A DNA stretch of 64,000 nucleotides from Erigeron canadensis (lineage: Eukaryota; Streptophyta; Magnoliopsida; Asterales; Asteraceae), in contig NC_057766.1 in NCBI RefSeq assembly GCF_010389155.1, positions 44,402,463 through 44,466,462 of the forward strand, written 5' to 3'. The notes under the pieces were generated by a model, which saw nothing but the letters and a program-made list of their open reading frames with translations, was not told the origin of the DNA and searched no databases. Positions 1 through 11,290 of this stretch are shown here, piece by piece (position 1 is the first letter of the stretch; every line of letters begins with the position of its first letter). The position numbers and the translations under genes are program-made.

Positions 1-1242
1 AGGAGTATGCTGCCGAACGAGTGCCTGTAATCCGTTCCATTCCCCACTCATATTGCTAGCACCGTCATAGCCTTGACCACGAATTTTTCCAGTATCAAAG
101 TTTCCATTCAAAAGTCTATTCCACAAACTAGCCTTTAAAGTCGCCGCAACTGTATTTTCTACATGAACTGTATCCAAGAACCTTTCCCGTATCACCCCTT
201 TCGCATCAACAAATCTTAAGACTATGGCCATTTGCTCTTTTTTGGATTCATCCCGTGACTCATCAACCATGACACAAAAACAAGAATCCCCCACTTCTTC
301 CCGTATATACTTTCACTTTATTTGCCATATTTGCCATAATACTAAGAACTTCTTGTTGTATATGAGAAGATGTATACTTGCAATTTCTAGGAGCATTTGC
401 CAAAATAACATTTGCAAGATCATCATTATAAGAAGCTAATAGTTTTAGCAATTCAAGAAAGTTACCTTGATTCTTTGACTTGGAAAATTATCATGTCCTC
501 GTAAAGCACAAGCTTGGTATGTTAACCAACGAATTACATTATTTGTACTTTTCAATCTTAAACGGTTTTTCCTTATTTGCTCTTCACTTTCTTTTTCTAT
601 GAAATTTTCAATGTGTGCTTCTTGATTCACTAAATCAGTAGCAAACACAAATGCCTTTTTGTGTGTTAAAGATTTAACGTGCTTCAAAAAAGGAAAATTA
701 TATCCATCATTAACCTTTTTCCAATTGTCAAATCCTTCACAACTAAATGCACTATGACCACTTTGCTCATTTGGTTTATCCTTATACAAATAACATAAAA
801 AACAATAAGCCTTGTGTGTTGTTGGAGAATACTCTAACCAATTAGGGAACATACCAAACCAAACATATTTAAATCGACGAAGATTATTCTTTGGACCTCT
901 AGGCTTATACACTTCAAGATTAGGTTGATACACTCCTAATGATATATACGCTAGCCTTACATGCTCACTTACCTTAACCGGATATTTTCACATTTCAAGT
1001 CGTTTAGCGGGATCTCTTTTTCTAGGCTAGTAACATCCACTTCTTTGATGTTAGCTCGTGGAATTTGTTGATTGCAAGATGTTAGCTCGTGGAATTTGTT
1101 GATTGCAAGTATCCGGACCAATAACCGGTTCGCTCGTTGAAGCTTTTTGACGTTTACTTTCTTGTTGTTCTTCATCATCAATTCCTCCTACTTGTTCTTG
1201 ATTCTTTCTTTTAAAAAAAGAAGTTATGGTTTTGTTCTTCAT
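1..1242 (-). pseudogene. hAT-family TTF-type zinc finger (ZMYM1-like) transposase, partial and frameshifted
   Basis: The product resembles the plant 'TTF-type zinc finger / ZMYM1-like' proteins, which are domesticated or decayed hAT transposases. Reading leftward from ATG at 1242, the N-terminus has the typical start MKNKTITSFFKRK. Next comes a TTF zinc-finger region (445-933) with FPNWLEYS and AYCFLCYLYK. The transposase body follows and is still recognisable down to base 1 in another frame (motifs VDESRDES, RGQGYDGASNM, SGEWNGLQAL). The frame is broken at least three times: by a 31-bp tandem duplication at 1047-1108, near 975, and near 315. The catalytic and dimerisation C-terminus would lie left of the window. 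The breaks argue against function. Family assignment rests on motif memory, not a search. Confidence 0.75.
1047..1108. repeat. Exact 31-bp tandem duplication inside the hAT coding relic
   Basis: Two perfect head-to-tail copies (1047-1077 and 1078-1108), each beginning gatgttagctcgtgg. Because 31 is not a multiple of three, the duplication shifts the reading frame of the transposase N-terminus. Confidence 0.95.
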
Positions 1243-1883
1243 TCTTTCTTTTAAAATCTATCCTACAACCACAAAAATTACAAATAATAATTAACAAATC
1301 AAGTTAATAGTAATTAACAAATCAAGTTAATAAATCAAGTAATCAACCCAATTTCAATTACAATTAACAAAAACTAAATCCCTAATTTACATTAAAAACT
1401 AAATCCCTAATTTTCATTCAAACCCTAAATAAATTAATAAAAGACATACATACCTGAAATCAATGGGAGGGCAACTGGGCAAGAGGCTGGTCGCGGCGGA
1501 GTGTTGGACGGCGGCGGCCAGGTGGAGGTGGTCGTCGGTGGCAGTGGACAGAAAGGGGGGAAGAGAGACTCAGGAGCGGGAGTTTTTTTTTTATGTTTTG
1601 TCCGTTCCTTTTTTTTTTTCTAATTTTTAATGGGTTAAGTAAATTAGTTTATTGGTTTTTATTTGGGCTAAGTAATTTTGAATGGGCTTATGTAAATGTA
1701 ATGGATCAATTTTATTGTTTGGTATATAAAAAAAAATTCACAATTAAAATGGGGGGTCGAAACCGGATATGTCCAAAATTTTCTACACGAAAAATATATA
1801 CCCCCTACATCGTAAAAAAAATTTCGGGGGGTCGGCCCCCCCCCCCCCCCCCCCCCCTCTGCCCCTAGCTACCTGCGCCCCTG

Positions 1884-2204
1884 CCCATAATTTATGCATT
1901 TATTATGCAAGGCACCAAAACCCAAGACATATGAGGCCTTTTCTTTTACTTATTCTGCCAGGTGATGGTTAATCCACAACATATATACCCTTGTTTTCTC
2001 CTTATTCCCCTAATAAGTTTTACCTTTTTTTTTTCTTTTTTTCTTTATTTATTTAGGGTTTTGTGTCTAATTTTGCTGATTCTGAATTTTCATTTGTTTA
2101 TACATTTGGTAAAATGAAAGACCCAATGGCTCGTCTGTATTTCCAAACTTGTATCTTCATGGCTCATAAGCTTAGCGGTACTCCATTTACCATAGAATCC
2201 CATC
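1884..2204. other. Non-coding gap between the hAT end and the LINE
   Basis: AT-rich DNA with poly-T stretches. A short open stretch starts at ATG 2115, but no splice-consistent exon could be established and no family was recognised. Confidence 0.5.
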
Positions 2205-3930
2205 TTTTTTAATTAGAAGTGTGAATTATATTTATATCAAAGATATGTACAAATAATAGAAAATACAGCTTGGACATCCCCAAGCACTAACCACATTACA
2301 CAAAACAAACATTACACTCACACCATTACACCAACATACGATTCCTATCAATATCCTGCATCTTCCTTTGATGTTATCTTCTGAGCATTCAAATACCAAC
2401 CATACTATTATTCATCCATCTTAGATTCCTTTTATCAGCCATAATTAACACATTTCCAGATTTTCTGACCTTCAAGGATACCAGCTTATTTCTAATACAC
2501 TCCTTAATACTCTTACATAAAGTTTCCCCACTCCTTTCCTCCTCCTTGAATAATCTCCAACTTCTTTCCTGTCATATAAAGTAGACTGTTGCAGCCACAA
2601 CTAACTTGTTAACAATCAGCCCAATACTATTCTTTGTCTTCTTAGCAGCAAGATCAGTCACAACATCATTAAGACTGCTACCATTGTTCATCCTCAATGC
2701 CAAACTCTTCATATTAGTCCACACCTTCTGAGCATTCTCACATTGGAAAAACAAGTTTGTGTGACTATCTTTATCTGCCATTCTTTTACAGAAAGTACAT
2801 AGCAAATTATCATGATTTTGCCATCTGCTTAGCTTGTCCTGTGTCATGAGCCTCCCCTGGATTGCCAGCCACAAAATAGAAGAATGTCTAGGGATCAATT
2901 GACTATACCATACCATATGATTCCAGTCCACCTTAGGCCAATTATCTCTTAAATCCAGCCAAGCCTGTTTGGTTGAAAACTCCATTTTTTTTGTTTGATC
3001 TTGAAATCCACTGGACTTTATCCTTCTTGTTACCTTGAAGTCGAGTAATTATTTTATTTAGAACAGGAAATTTCCATGAGGCCAAACTAATCTCCCATTT
3101 ATAACCATATCAGGTAACTTGCTTTTATTATCCAATTTGGCATCATATAAATCCCTTCTAGTGATGAACTCACATAAAGGGCCTTCATTACACCACTTAT
3201 CATACCACATGGACACCTGTAGACCATCACCAATATCATATACAATGTGATTTTTGACTGTCTCTAATATTTATCATGGTTTTCCATCCCCAACTATCAA
3301 TTTTGTCCACAGTGATCTCCCAAATGCTCTTGTTCTTTAATTTAACCACATTAACCCATTTAGCCCATAGAGACTCCTTATTTTCCAGAATTTTCCAAAA
3401 CTGTCTTATGAAAAGCACTTCATTCCATCTTTTTAAGTCCTTAATGGCTTGATGCCCAAACTACCTTGCTCTTTAGGTCTACAAACATTTTTCCAAGCAA
3501 TTCTAGCCTTTCCCTTAGTAGACTCTCCAGAATTCCACAAAAATCTTTTAAACAACCTTTCAATTTCTTTGACAACTGCATCAGGCAACATATAAACTGA
3601 AGCCCACTTTTGCATAGAATAAAACCTTATTCCTCCAACCTTCTATTTTGTCTTTAACTTTATCAATTAACACTTTGCAGTCCTTGACTCTCAACTTTTT
3701 TGCTGACAAAGGCACCCCCAAATACTTTACAGGAAGTTTTCCACATCTGAATGGCAGAATTTGTAAAAGATCCTGTTTATCCCTTTCAGAAATAGTGCCA
3801 AAAAATATGGTACTTTTGGACAAATTTGGCACCAAACCAGAGATTCTTCCAATGACTTTTTGATAACCAACAGAGAACCAGCATTACCTTTGCTCATTAC
3901 CAGTAGACCATCTATTTGGTGTGGATCAAA
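2205..3930 (-). mobile_element. 5'-truncated LINE (non-LTR retrotransposon)
   Basis: The minus-strand insert carries the C-terminal part of a plant LINE ORF2 and ends in a short poly(A), seen as TTTTTT at 2205-2210. The 5' end stops inside the reverse transcriptase near 3915-3930, where the usual FADD motif would begin, so the copy is strongly 5' truncated, as is common for LINEs. I could not find a clear target-site duplication. Confidence 0.8.
2572..3915 (-). pseudogene. LINE ORF2 relic: reverse transcriptase C-terminus plus RVT zinc-binding domain
   Basis: Frames on the minus strand show, in order: the end of the reverse transcriptase ([15 protein letters not shown] and [12 protein letters not shown] at 3581-3835); the plant LINE connection segment (FKRFLWNSG, ARIAWKNVCRPKEQGSLGIK at 3433-3615; WAKWVNVVKLKNKSIW at 3236-3418); and the zf-RVT domain (ILWLAIQGRLMTQDKL, LLCTFCKRM, HTNLFFQC at 2572-2985). 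Frame changes and stops separate the blocks, for example between 2985 and 3236, so the product is dead. The catalytic YADD region is missing through truncation. Confidence 0.8.
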
Positions 3931-4318
3931 TTATGTAGTAGCTTTGTATGGGTGTGATTTGTATAATCTCCAAGAGTTCGTGACAGCTTCTTCAATACGA
4001 TAGGGTGGAAATGTAAATCTTGTAAACCCTTTGTAATCCTAACTTTTAACATTAGTTTCATTCATTTCTCTTGAAGTTTAATCATGCGTGTCATTATTCT
4101 TGTTCTTAACATGAAAATAGTGCCATTTTGGGTTTTATTAACTTTATGTGCACAACTTCACTGTCTTCCGTGAAGAAATCACTTAATTCAAAGGATTTAT
4201 CTACTTTGTTATAATTTTCCTGGGCTTTAAAGGGAATATTAGTTGTTAGACCATAGTTTATAATTTTTATTCAATTTGTCTGGATGATTTATATATATAT
4301 ATATATATATATTTCTAG

Positions 4319-5164
4319 AAGCAGCATAGCAATCGAAAGTGTTGCACTTGGTATAGATATTATGGCCAAAGACTTAGGTTTGTAATAGTTCTTCAAGATA
4401 GCCTGGGAAGAACAAGCTAAATAAACTCACAAAATTTGATTTATGCAGGTTTTGATGAACATATTAGCAACACGGGGACCGCTTGTGCAAGGTGCATGCT
4501 TAGATGCTCTCATCTCAATTATGTTGGACTCATCTATTAATCAATCGGTATGTATCATCTCACTGGTATCCTAATTAACAAATACACTCAAGGGGGTTCA
4601 ACAACAACACAAGTATATATTTTGATGTACTAACGATGGCCTCTAGTTTTGCTTTATCCCTTTGTCAGCTTCTTCCAAATCAAACATCCACTCTCTTATG
4701 TGGTTGAAATGTTGAATGATTGTATCAGGATTTCGAGGAATGTAATGGCATTGAGGAAGTGGCGTTGCTTATAGGAGACAAACAAGCTGATGAAAATTTG
4801 AGGTAGGATTCCATCTCTTGGATGATGTTAATATAAGGATCTATAAATCAAACATTCTTTTATTCAATTGTGCAAAATCAGCATGAGTATGCTAGTGAAA
4901 GACACACATGATGACATAAGAATGTGGTTTTCCATCAGGATGAAATGTGGAGAGTTCCTGTTGTTATTGATTGGACATGTGAATGGGAGGGAAGGGGCAC
5001 CCATGGCAGCTATACATGATGACATAAGGCGTCTCTTGGGTGAGAAATCTGCTTCCCTGATATGGGCTGCAAGTCAATTTGGTTCCACTCTTGATCCTGA
5101 TCAAAGACTCATGGCTTTGCACATTCAAGCTCGCAGGGTGCTCGAGTCATTAGACCTATATTGA
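4319..5164 (+). CDS. Cdc14/ARM-repeat-like protein, C-terminal exons (5' part not resolved)
   Basis: Three exons join cleanly: 4449-4547, 4729-4802 and 4939-5164 (stop TGA). All introns are GT-AG and the phases match, giving a C-terminus ending LHIQARRVLESLDLY. A further upstream exon (4319-4377, reading SSIAIESVALGIDIMAKDL) is likely. It is out of phase with an exon start at 4449 but in phase if the acceptor at 4466-4467 is used, so that junction is unsettled. The segment with FEECNGIEEVALLIGDK followed by KCGEFLLLLIGHV resembles the helical repeat of the Cdc14 SIN-component family (PF08045-like), but this is recall, not a search. No N-terminal exons were found; a truncated LINE lies 400 bp upstream. 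The gene may continue left of the LINE or be a remnant. The ORF beginning at 4868 includes intron sequence; only the part from 4939 is exon. Confidence 0.6.
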
Positions 5165-6002
5165 CCTTAACTTATTTTGTATGTATTCATTCAACTAAAA
5201 TTTAACCAAATGTTATGTTATAAAGACTTGATATGAAGCACATAGCATGGGCGAATATTAAATAAAATGATATGAAATGATATTAGCCTATAGGTTTACA
5301 ACAAGTTGGAAGTTTACTATATAGCATGTGTGACAATAGGGAATTCTTGTAGGAGTGAAGGCAAGTCTGGTGTTATTCACTTATTTGCGTTAATGTTATT
5401 TTTCTTTCTTAATCTTTAGATTGAACTACTTTTTAAGCTTGTAAAACATGTACCTACAACGACGCGTGAAGTACCTAATCCTTGTTTACTTAAATATCTA
5501 TTCAAGAAAAAACAATAAACAAAATAACGGCTCCACCTTCCCTGTTAACAGCTTCTCCCCTGCATACGCCATGGTCTCACAGCTTTTGTCAGTATGGCTT
5601 CTCAAACCCCTCTTTGGAAATGTGGCCCCTTGTGATCTTAACGCATAAGTTTTAGTGTATTTGTAATGTCCACGTTAAAAATGCTTTTTGACCAACTAGA
5701 GTGTTAACTGATCAGATAAAGAAATTATGTTTCAATGTTGAACACTAAACCTCAAAGTAAGATTTATGATATCCATACTAAGATTAATCTCAATATATAT
5801 ACTATCTTGTAAAGCAGATAGCTATTAACATAAATTGCAAAATCGCAAGAACAAGGAATTTCCTATGTTTTTCCTTAAAATCACTTCTACATCAACACTC
5901 GCTCTCCAAATGTAAACTAACTGAAATAAATTTATTAATACCATGTAAAATTCAATACTTCTCTCCTTCTCTACATCATCATCATAAATACCAATCATCA
6001 AT
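5165..6002. other. 3' flank, no gene seen
   Basis: AT-rich intergenic DNA between the Cdc14-like gene and the exonuclease gene. Short open frames here (5448-5648, 5825-6052) have no recognisable domain. Confidence 0.5.
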
Positions 6003-6183
6003 AGATCGATTGGTATATGGTGGAGTCTGAGACCGAAAAGTCTTGGGTTCATATCCTGGTGTGAGCAAAATGCTCATAGGAATGGAGACATGAGTTTTCC
6101 CATCATGGATTTCCGCTGGAATTAGAGTTGGGTATATGAAAGGCATGCCGCTTGCCCTAATTTACCATTCAAAAAAAAAAAAA
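6003..6183 (+). mobile_element. tRNA-derived SINE
   Basis: A roughly 180-bp unit with a pol III A-box-like stretch (tggtatatggtggagtc), then a B-box-like gggttcatatcc about 45 bp in, and a terminal A-run at 6170-6183. This layout is that of a plant SINE in plus orientation. Target duplications were not identified with confidence. Confidence 0.6.
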
Positions 6184-6465
6184 TCATATAAAATTGGCGG
6201 TTGCCGAAGTCGCGTCTTGGTACACCACGTCCTCAGCCAGTAGGCATAAAGCAAAACATTCTGCTTGTAATAAAGTGCCCCGTCTTCATATTTTCTTGTA
6301 TCAAATACTAAACTAAGTACATTGTATTAACAAGAATCGTCAACAAACAAAGTGGTGGGATAGAAATGTACTAAACTAAGTAGTCTGTGTTTCAAAATTG
6401 TGAAATTAAAAGACAAGAAACAAAACATGCAAAAATTAATAAGCTTAAAGTAGCCCTGAGTGCCT

Positions 6466-9400
6466 TCACGTGGTTGAGCTAATCTTGCAGACATCAATGA
6501 ATTTTTGTACTGCATTGTGATATTGTGTTCCCTGCAAAACCCGGACACATGGTATAAGTGAAACACAAACAGTGACAAGTTGAAACACCGACATAGAATC
6601 AGAGTCCAGACCTCCCAGTAAAGTTGATGACAGTCAGTGCACTGCCAGAACTCAATGTTTCTATCAAACAAACAGTTAGGGATCACTTGAAACCCCTTTG
6701 CTGCTTCAATTGCCTCTTCCATTGAGAGTGGTTTCTGGATGAATCTGCCATTGCATTTTGTGCATCTGGACATCAGTTGATCCTCACAAATATTCAACTG
6801 GAAAGTTTCAATCACCTGCATATATAAAGCTTAACAATAATTCAATCTTAACACTTTCACCAATTATCATTTAACCCATTAACAAAATTTATCATTCATT
6901 TGAGGAAATATTTATAGGGTTAACCAGATAAATAGGTAAAAGTTTGAGGATTAAACCCTTATTAAACCTTAACACTTACTACAAAAGCATTAACCTGAGA
7001 TAGCCGCTCACAGGGGGTTTTTTAACAGCTAAATCCAAGTTAAAGAATACCAAATAAACTGTCAAGGGCTAAAACTATAAATTTGTTAAAATCCAAAGAC
7101 TGAACCATTATTAACCCTCAAACTGAAGGTCAAATACCATCCAAAATTAAGCTTTATTATTTCTAAGGATTATGAGATCTTAATCTAAAACGGAGTATGA
7201 GACAGTTGAGTCCCTTCAGATGAACGGGGTACTGTAACTTTTTAGACTTATGATGTTAACCAGCTGAAAAATTAGCTGCAAGATGCCTCTATGATAACAT
7301 CCAAAAGCTGGCCTCAAATAAATGGATTAATAACGTTTTCTCCTCAAACGTGGAACAATTTACCGCTTTATCCCTTAAAGGCAATGTTAGTACTATTAAA
7401 TTTGAATTGGTTATCGTTTAATCCCTTATTTAGTTATCATTTTAATCCCTTAGAGTTTAGTTAACGGTACACAAAGGATTAAAATGATAGTTGATTAGTT
7501 AGGGGATTCATTCATTATTGTCCATAAATATATTGGGTTTATAGGTTACCTTTAAAACTTTACTCACAAATATGGATATCAATCAGGTATGGCAGTATCC
7601 TTCAGCCGATCTGTTAAATAAGTATAAACTAGAAATCTTGTATTCTCATCTTTAGACTGATCAATACCTCAAGTAGCTGGTCATTTTTTAGAAGACTCTT
7701 CACTCTATATATCTGATTTTCTAACAGATATTCATGTCTCAAGAGTTTGGCATCTCTTGTTAGAAGAACTCTCTTCTCTTTAATAGCTTGATCTATCAAC
7801 TCCCTAAAGATGAATAAACAAAAAAATGAAACAAATCTGGCACTGACAAAATATACCAAATACATTTCTAAGTTATGGTTTGGAACTGTCCAGCGCCCCC
7901 CCCCCCCGAGAAGAAAAGGAATAAAAACTTGAACTTGGGAGACTGTGTGTGTTGAAGAAGTAATACCTGGTTTCAGGCTTCCTTGAATAGGGAACGGCTG
8001 CATCAATTCCAACACACCTTAAATGTTTTGCTAAGCCTTCCACCTGAGAGCAATAAAACAATTAAAACACCTACCGTGACCCTTGCTTCTGATTCTTACC
8101 ACAATAAGAAGAGACGAATTTGGAGTACCCAGTTGACTATCTAATATAAATGACAAAAAAAAAACATGATAGCAGGAACATTTGCTGCCACCCATCACTA
8201 CTAGCCAGCCAAATCTCATTAACACCTTCAATCTTCAACCTCTAGGGAGAAACTATTTCCATACTGGGCTTGCCAAATACATTCCTTCTTTGGAACATGA
8301 AAAGAAAAATCAACTTATATGTTGATAGCAAAGAGTGGACAATACTGTTCCTGCTTTATACTTGTCGAATGGTACTTAGACAATATTCAGATACTTCTAT
8401 GTTCCTAAGACCCCAACAAACATTGAAATAACTATGGTAGAAAGGGAGTAACAATTAGAAAGAAAATTGGAATAAGTTTAAAGATACTGTAAAATTATAT
8501 ATATATATATGAGAAATGTGCTACCTACCATCACATCACAAAGAAACTTGGGGCATCCATCACCACCCAACAAATAGTCCCATGGTGCTGGGCCATGCCA
8601 TTCACCAGTATCATCTACTCGTTTTTCTCTGCATGTGAACCCAGTAGAGGACTTCCGTTTTCCTTTTCTTCTTGATGTTTTCGGATTTCCATCTGATTCT
8701 GTCAGTAGTATTTTATCACCGTATTGTCTTACAATCTGCAAGAGTACATAATCCATGGGTATGCTATCCTGACTTGATTTCCTCAAACTTGCTCCGAGTA
8801 CAGCATGCAGTCGCTGAGGGTATTTGGTCATAGTAGCTCTAATCATCTCTACGGCTTCACAAACTGTGGTCCTCAATATTTTAGTTGAATTTCTAGGTTC
8901 CTGAAGAATTTGTTTCAACCCAAGAGTTGAAGCTGAAGAATCAAGTTGAGTGAGACTTTGCAAGGCTCCTGCATTGAGGATAACGGATATCTTGTTTCAG
9001 TTTACAGAGGTTAGGATAGAAGAAAGCGATGCATATATATAGAAGCAATATTTTGTGGTATTCTAATTCTCTATTAAGTGAGTATATCATATATATATAT
9101 ATATATATATATATTTAAGTAGCCTCTATGCAAAAGTGGTATTCTATTTCTAGTTGTATGTGGGTGCCAACTGCCAAGCTCCAGTCACTTACATACACTC
9201 ACTCCATCATGTAAGCAATATCTTTGGGTAAGAAGTTGTTTGCGGCCCGTGTTTAAATAGAATCAAATAAGCCTTTATCACTATACAAGAAGAAGGAAAC
9301 CTTGAGTGAGAAGGGTATGGTAAAAGACATGGAAGATGTGAATCAAACAAAGAGCATCCAACGCAGCATAAGTGGTTTGGTCTTTTGTAAGAGGACGTTG

Positions 9401-10215
9401 TGACCAGTCACTGCATTGAAGTTCCTGAAAAATGAAATGAAAGGAAGGACTTTGATAGAAATACAATGGAGAAGAGAGGAGTGAGAGGAGGAGTAACCCC
9501 CCATACATACATACCTTTGATAAAGAAAAGCCTAGAAGTTCCTGACAGATGGATGATAGGCTGTTCTGTCCCTTTCTTTTTCTACTTCTACTTCTACTTG
9601 TGATGGTGGTGGTTTGTAGATGAGTGTTGTATATGATTGCGATATCCATATATGGTTCCACCTTCACCACCAATACAACACACATGTTATTATTAATTAT
9701 CATATCATATACTGTAATGTAATGTAATATAGGATATATAATTAGGTAAAAGTAGCGATGTTTAAATACTCTAGTAGTAATTTATTTAACAATCAGAAAG
9801 ACAGACAGACCGTATGAAAGCCGCCGAGGGAGCGGAAAGTAGAGGACAAGTAAAGGAGGTCTTGTTTGAAACGAAACCCAAGTTTCAATACATTTCGACA
9901 TTCAAATACGTCTTCTTTTAGCATTTCGTATATTGATGGCAGCAGCTCCCTCTCCGACAGGTCTACCAGATATACCACCCCCTCCTCCTTATCATCAATA
10001 TTATTATTAATGAGTCTACATGCTATTTGCAGAAGCAACACCGGAGGAGGTTGTCCACCACCGCCGCCGCCGCCATGGACGGTGGGCTTCCATTCCGCAT
10101 CCAGTCCTATGATTGACGAATGAGCGACCGCCCACTTCAGACCTCTGTACTCCGCTGACTCCGTCGACGACACCATATGGATCTCCATTTCATCACTTCT
10201 TAACCCTTCCATCAT
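6466..10215 (-). CDS. Exonuclease MUT-7 homologue (3'-5' exonuclease domain plus Mut7-C PIN-like RNase domain)
   Basis: Eight exons on the minus strand: 10215-9811, 9661-9515, 9424-9301, 8968-8529, 8043-7967, 7803-7668, 6815-6612 and 6531-6466. All introns are GT-AG and the phases agree, giving 532 aa. Residues 1-225 form a DnaQ-like 3'-5' exonuclease: motif I GLDAEWKP (Asp and Glu), motif II around KLGFRFKQDLLYL, motif III TTYAALDAL (Tyr and Asp). Residues about 366-530 form a Mut7-C domain starting CPKFLCDVM, with VEGLAKHLRCVGIDA and RVLLTRDAKLL, followed by a zinc ribbon (CTKCNGRF, CTDCHQLYW). MUT-7 family enzymes degrade or trim RNA 3' ends, and in animals they act in small-RNA pathways; the plant role is inferred. 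A seven-glycine run follows motif I. The start is the first of two ATGs at 10215/10212. Confidence 0.9.
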
Positions 10216-10759
10216 ATCGACACCCCTTCTTCTTCTTCTTCAATTCTATTCAATTTTTGGTATATCTATTGATAGCAAATTCAACTAAATTTTGAGTTTC
10301 ATCCCCAAAATGTACAACCTGACTATTCAATATTTACCTAAAATAACGTTTCCACTCGAATCTAAACCAATCATAAATCATTTATTCCTCCAATTCATTT
10401 AAAAATTTTTATTTCAAAAACTGTGCATCGATAAATTATAAAAATTATATGGGTGTTCTTAAAATTTCATGTTTTTTCATTAGAGATACCATTTGATATA
10501 TTTTCGACAAATTTTTAAATCCGATGACGGAGTCCATACGGTTAAGGCATTTGGCTATCACACTTTATGACCTATCATCCTCACCATCTCACCGTCGCAA
10601 CGTGCGGTTACTTACTCTCGTAAAATTTAAGTATATATAATCTCTTGTATATATATTTTTTAATACTTATTACTGTAACTAGATTTGTCCCCGGAGACGT
10701 AACATTTATTGCGTATGACACTGAACAACATAATAATAACAAAAATTAATCTGTTAAAT
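10216..10759. other. Upstream region of the exonuclease gene
   Basis: Non-coding. A CTT-rich tract just upstream of the ATG (10224-10245) fits a plant 5' leader. No firm promoter element is claimed, and no other gene is seen. Confidence 0.4.
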
Positions 10760-11290
10760 GGCTTGGTAAGTCAACTAGACAAGATTGTTATTTAAATATT
10801 TAAACAAGTTAATTGGTTAGACAACTTTAGGTTGATAAGGTGGTACTCACACTTGTAGCTAATCAGTTAGGGGATTTGAGTAGGAGACACGGATTTATTA
10901 GCGGATAGACTGGTACCCACGTGACCGAGTCTAGTTACTTATTTAGATCCCAACTATTGTATTAATCTATGCAACCTGAAACATGTCATAAATCTGATTT
11001 GAGGTAGATGACTTTTAATCTTTCTGTTTAAAACAACTTTCTTTCGATTAATTCCTAGGAATTACTAACTAAATTTTTTTATTAACTGATTTCAAAAAAG
11101 CAACGTGACAACTCGGTCACAAAACCCCCAACCAATCTTAGAATTACTTAGTCTTACTTAGTTCTTAAACATAGTCCCTGCGAACGAACCTGGTCTTACT
11201 TAATAGCTATATTACAAACGAACGGATCCACTGTCCGTGAGTGTGTGTTTAGTTTGATATTTCCTTGATTTTATAAATTTAAAACTTGAC
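10760..11290 (+). repeat. Dispersed repeat, copy A (unnamed family)
   Basis: Shares with copies B (14240-15640), C (24240-25670) and D (41226-41500, inverted) an ordered set of landmarks. These are a 'gatgacttttaatctctttt'-like stretch, 'gattaatcc..aggaatta', 'caacgtgrcaactcggycat', 'accccca', then a terminal box. In this copy the box is acgaacggatccactgtccg followed by tgagtgtg. No coding capacity is seen. It may be part of an LTR or a non-autonomous element. Confidence 0.6.

Larger units (their letters stand above)
1..1883 (-). mobile_element. hAT DNA transposon, one end
   Basis: The right terminus is visible. Read on the minus strand from 1883, the element begins CAGGGGCGCAGGTAGC, a typical hAT CAGGGGC-type terminal inverted repeat. 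The transposase relic lies inside, and 1243-1883 is non-coding sub-terminal DNA with a run of about 21 C residues near 1837-1857. The expected 8-bp target duplication would be 1884-1891 (cccataat), but its partner is outside the window, so this is not tested. Confidence 0.6.
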
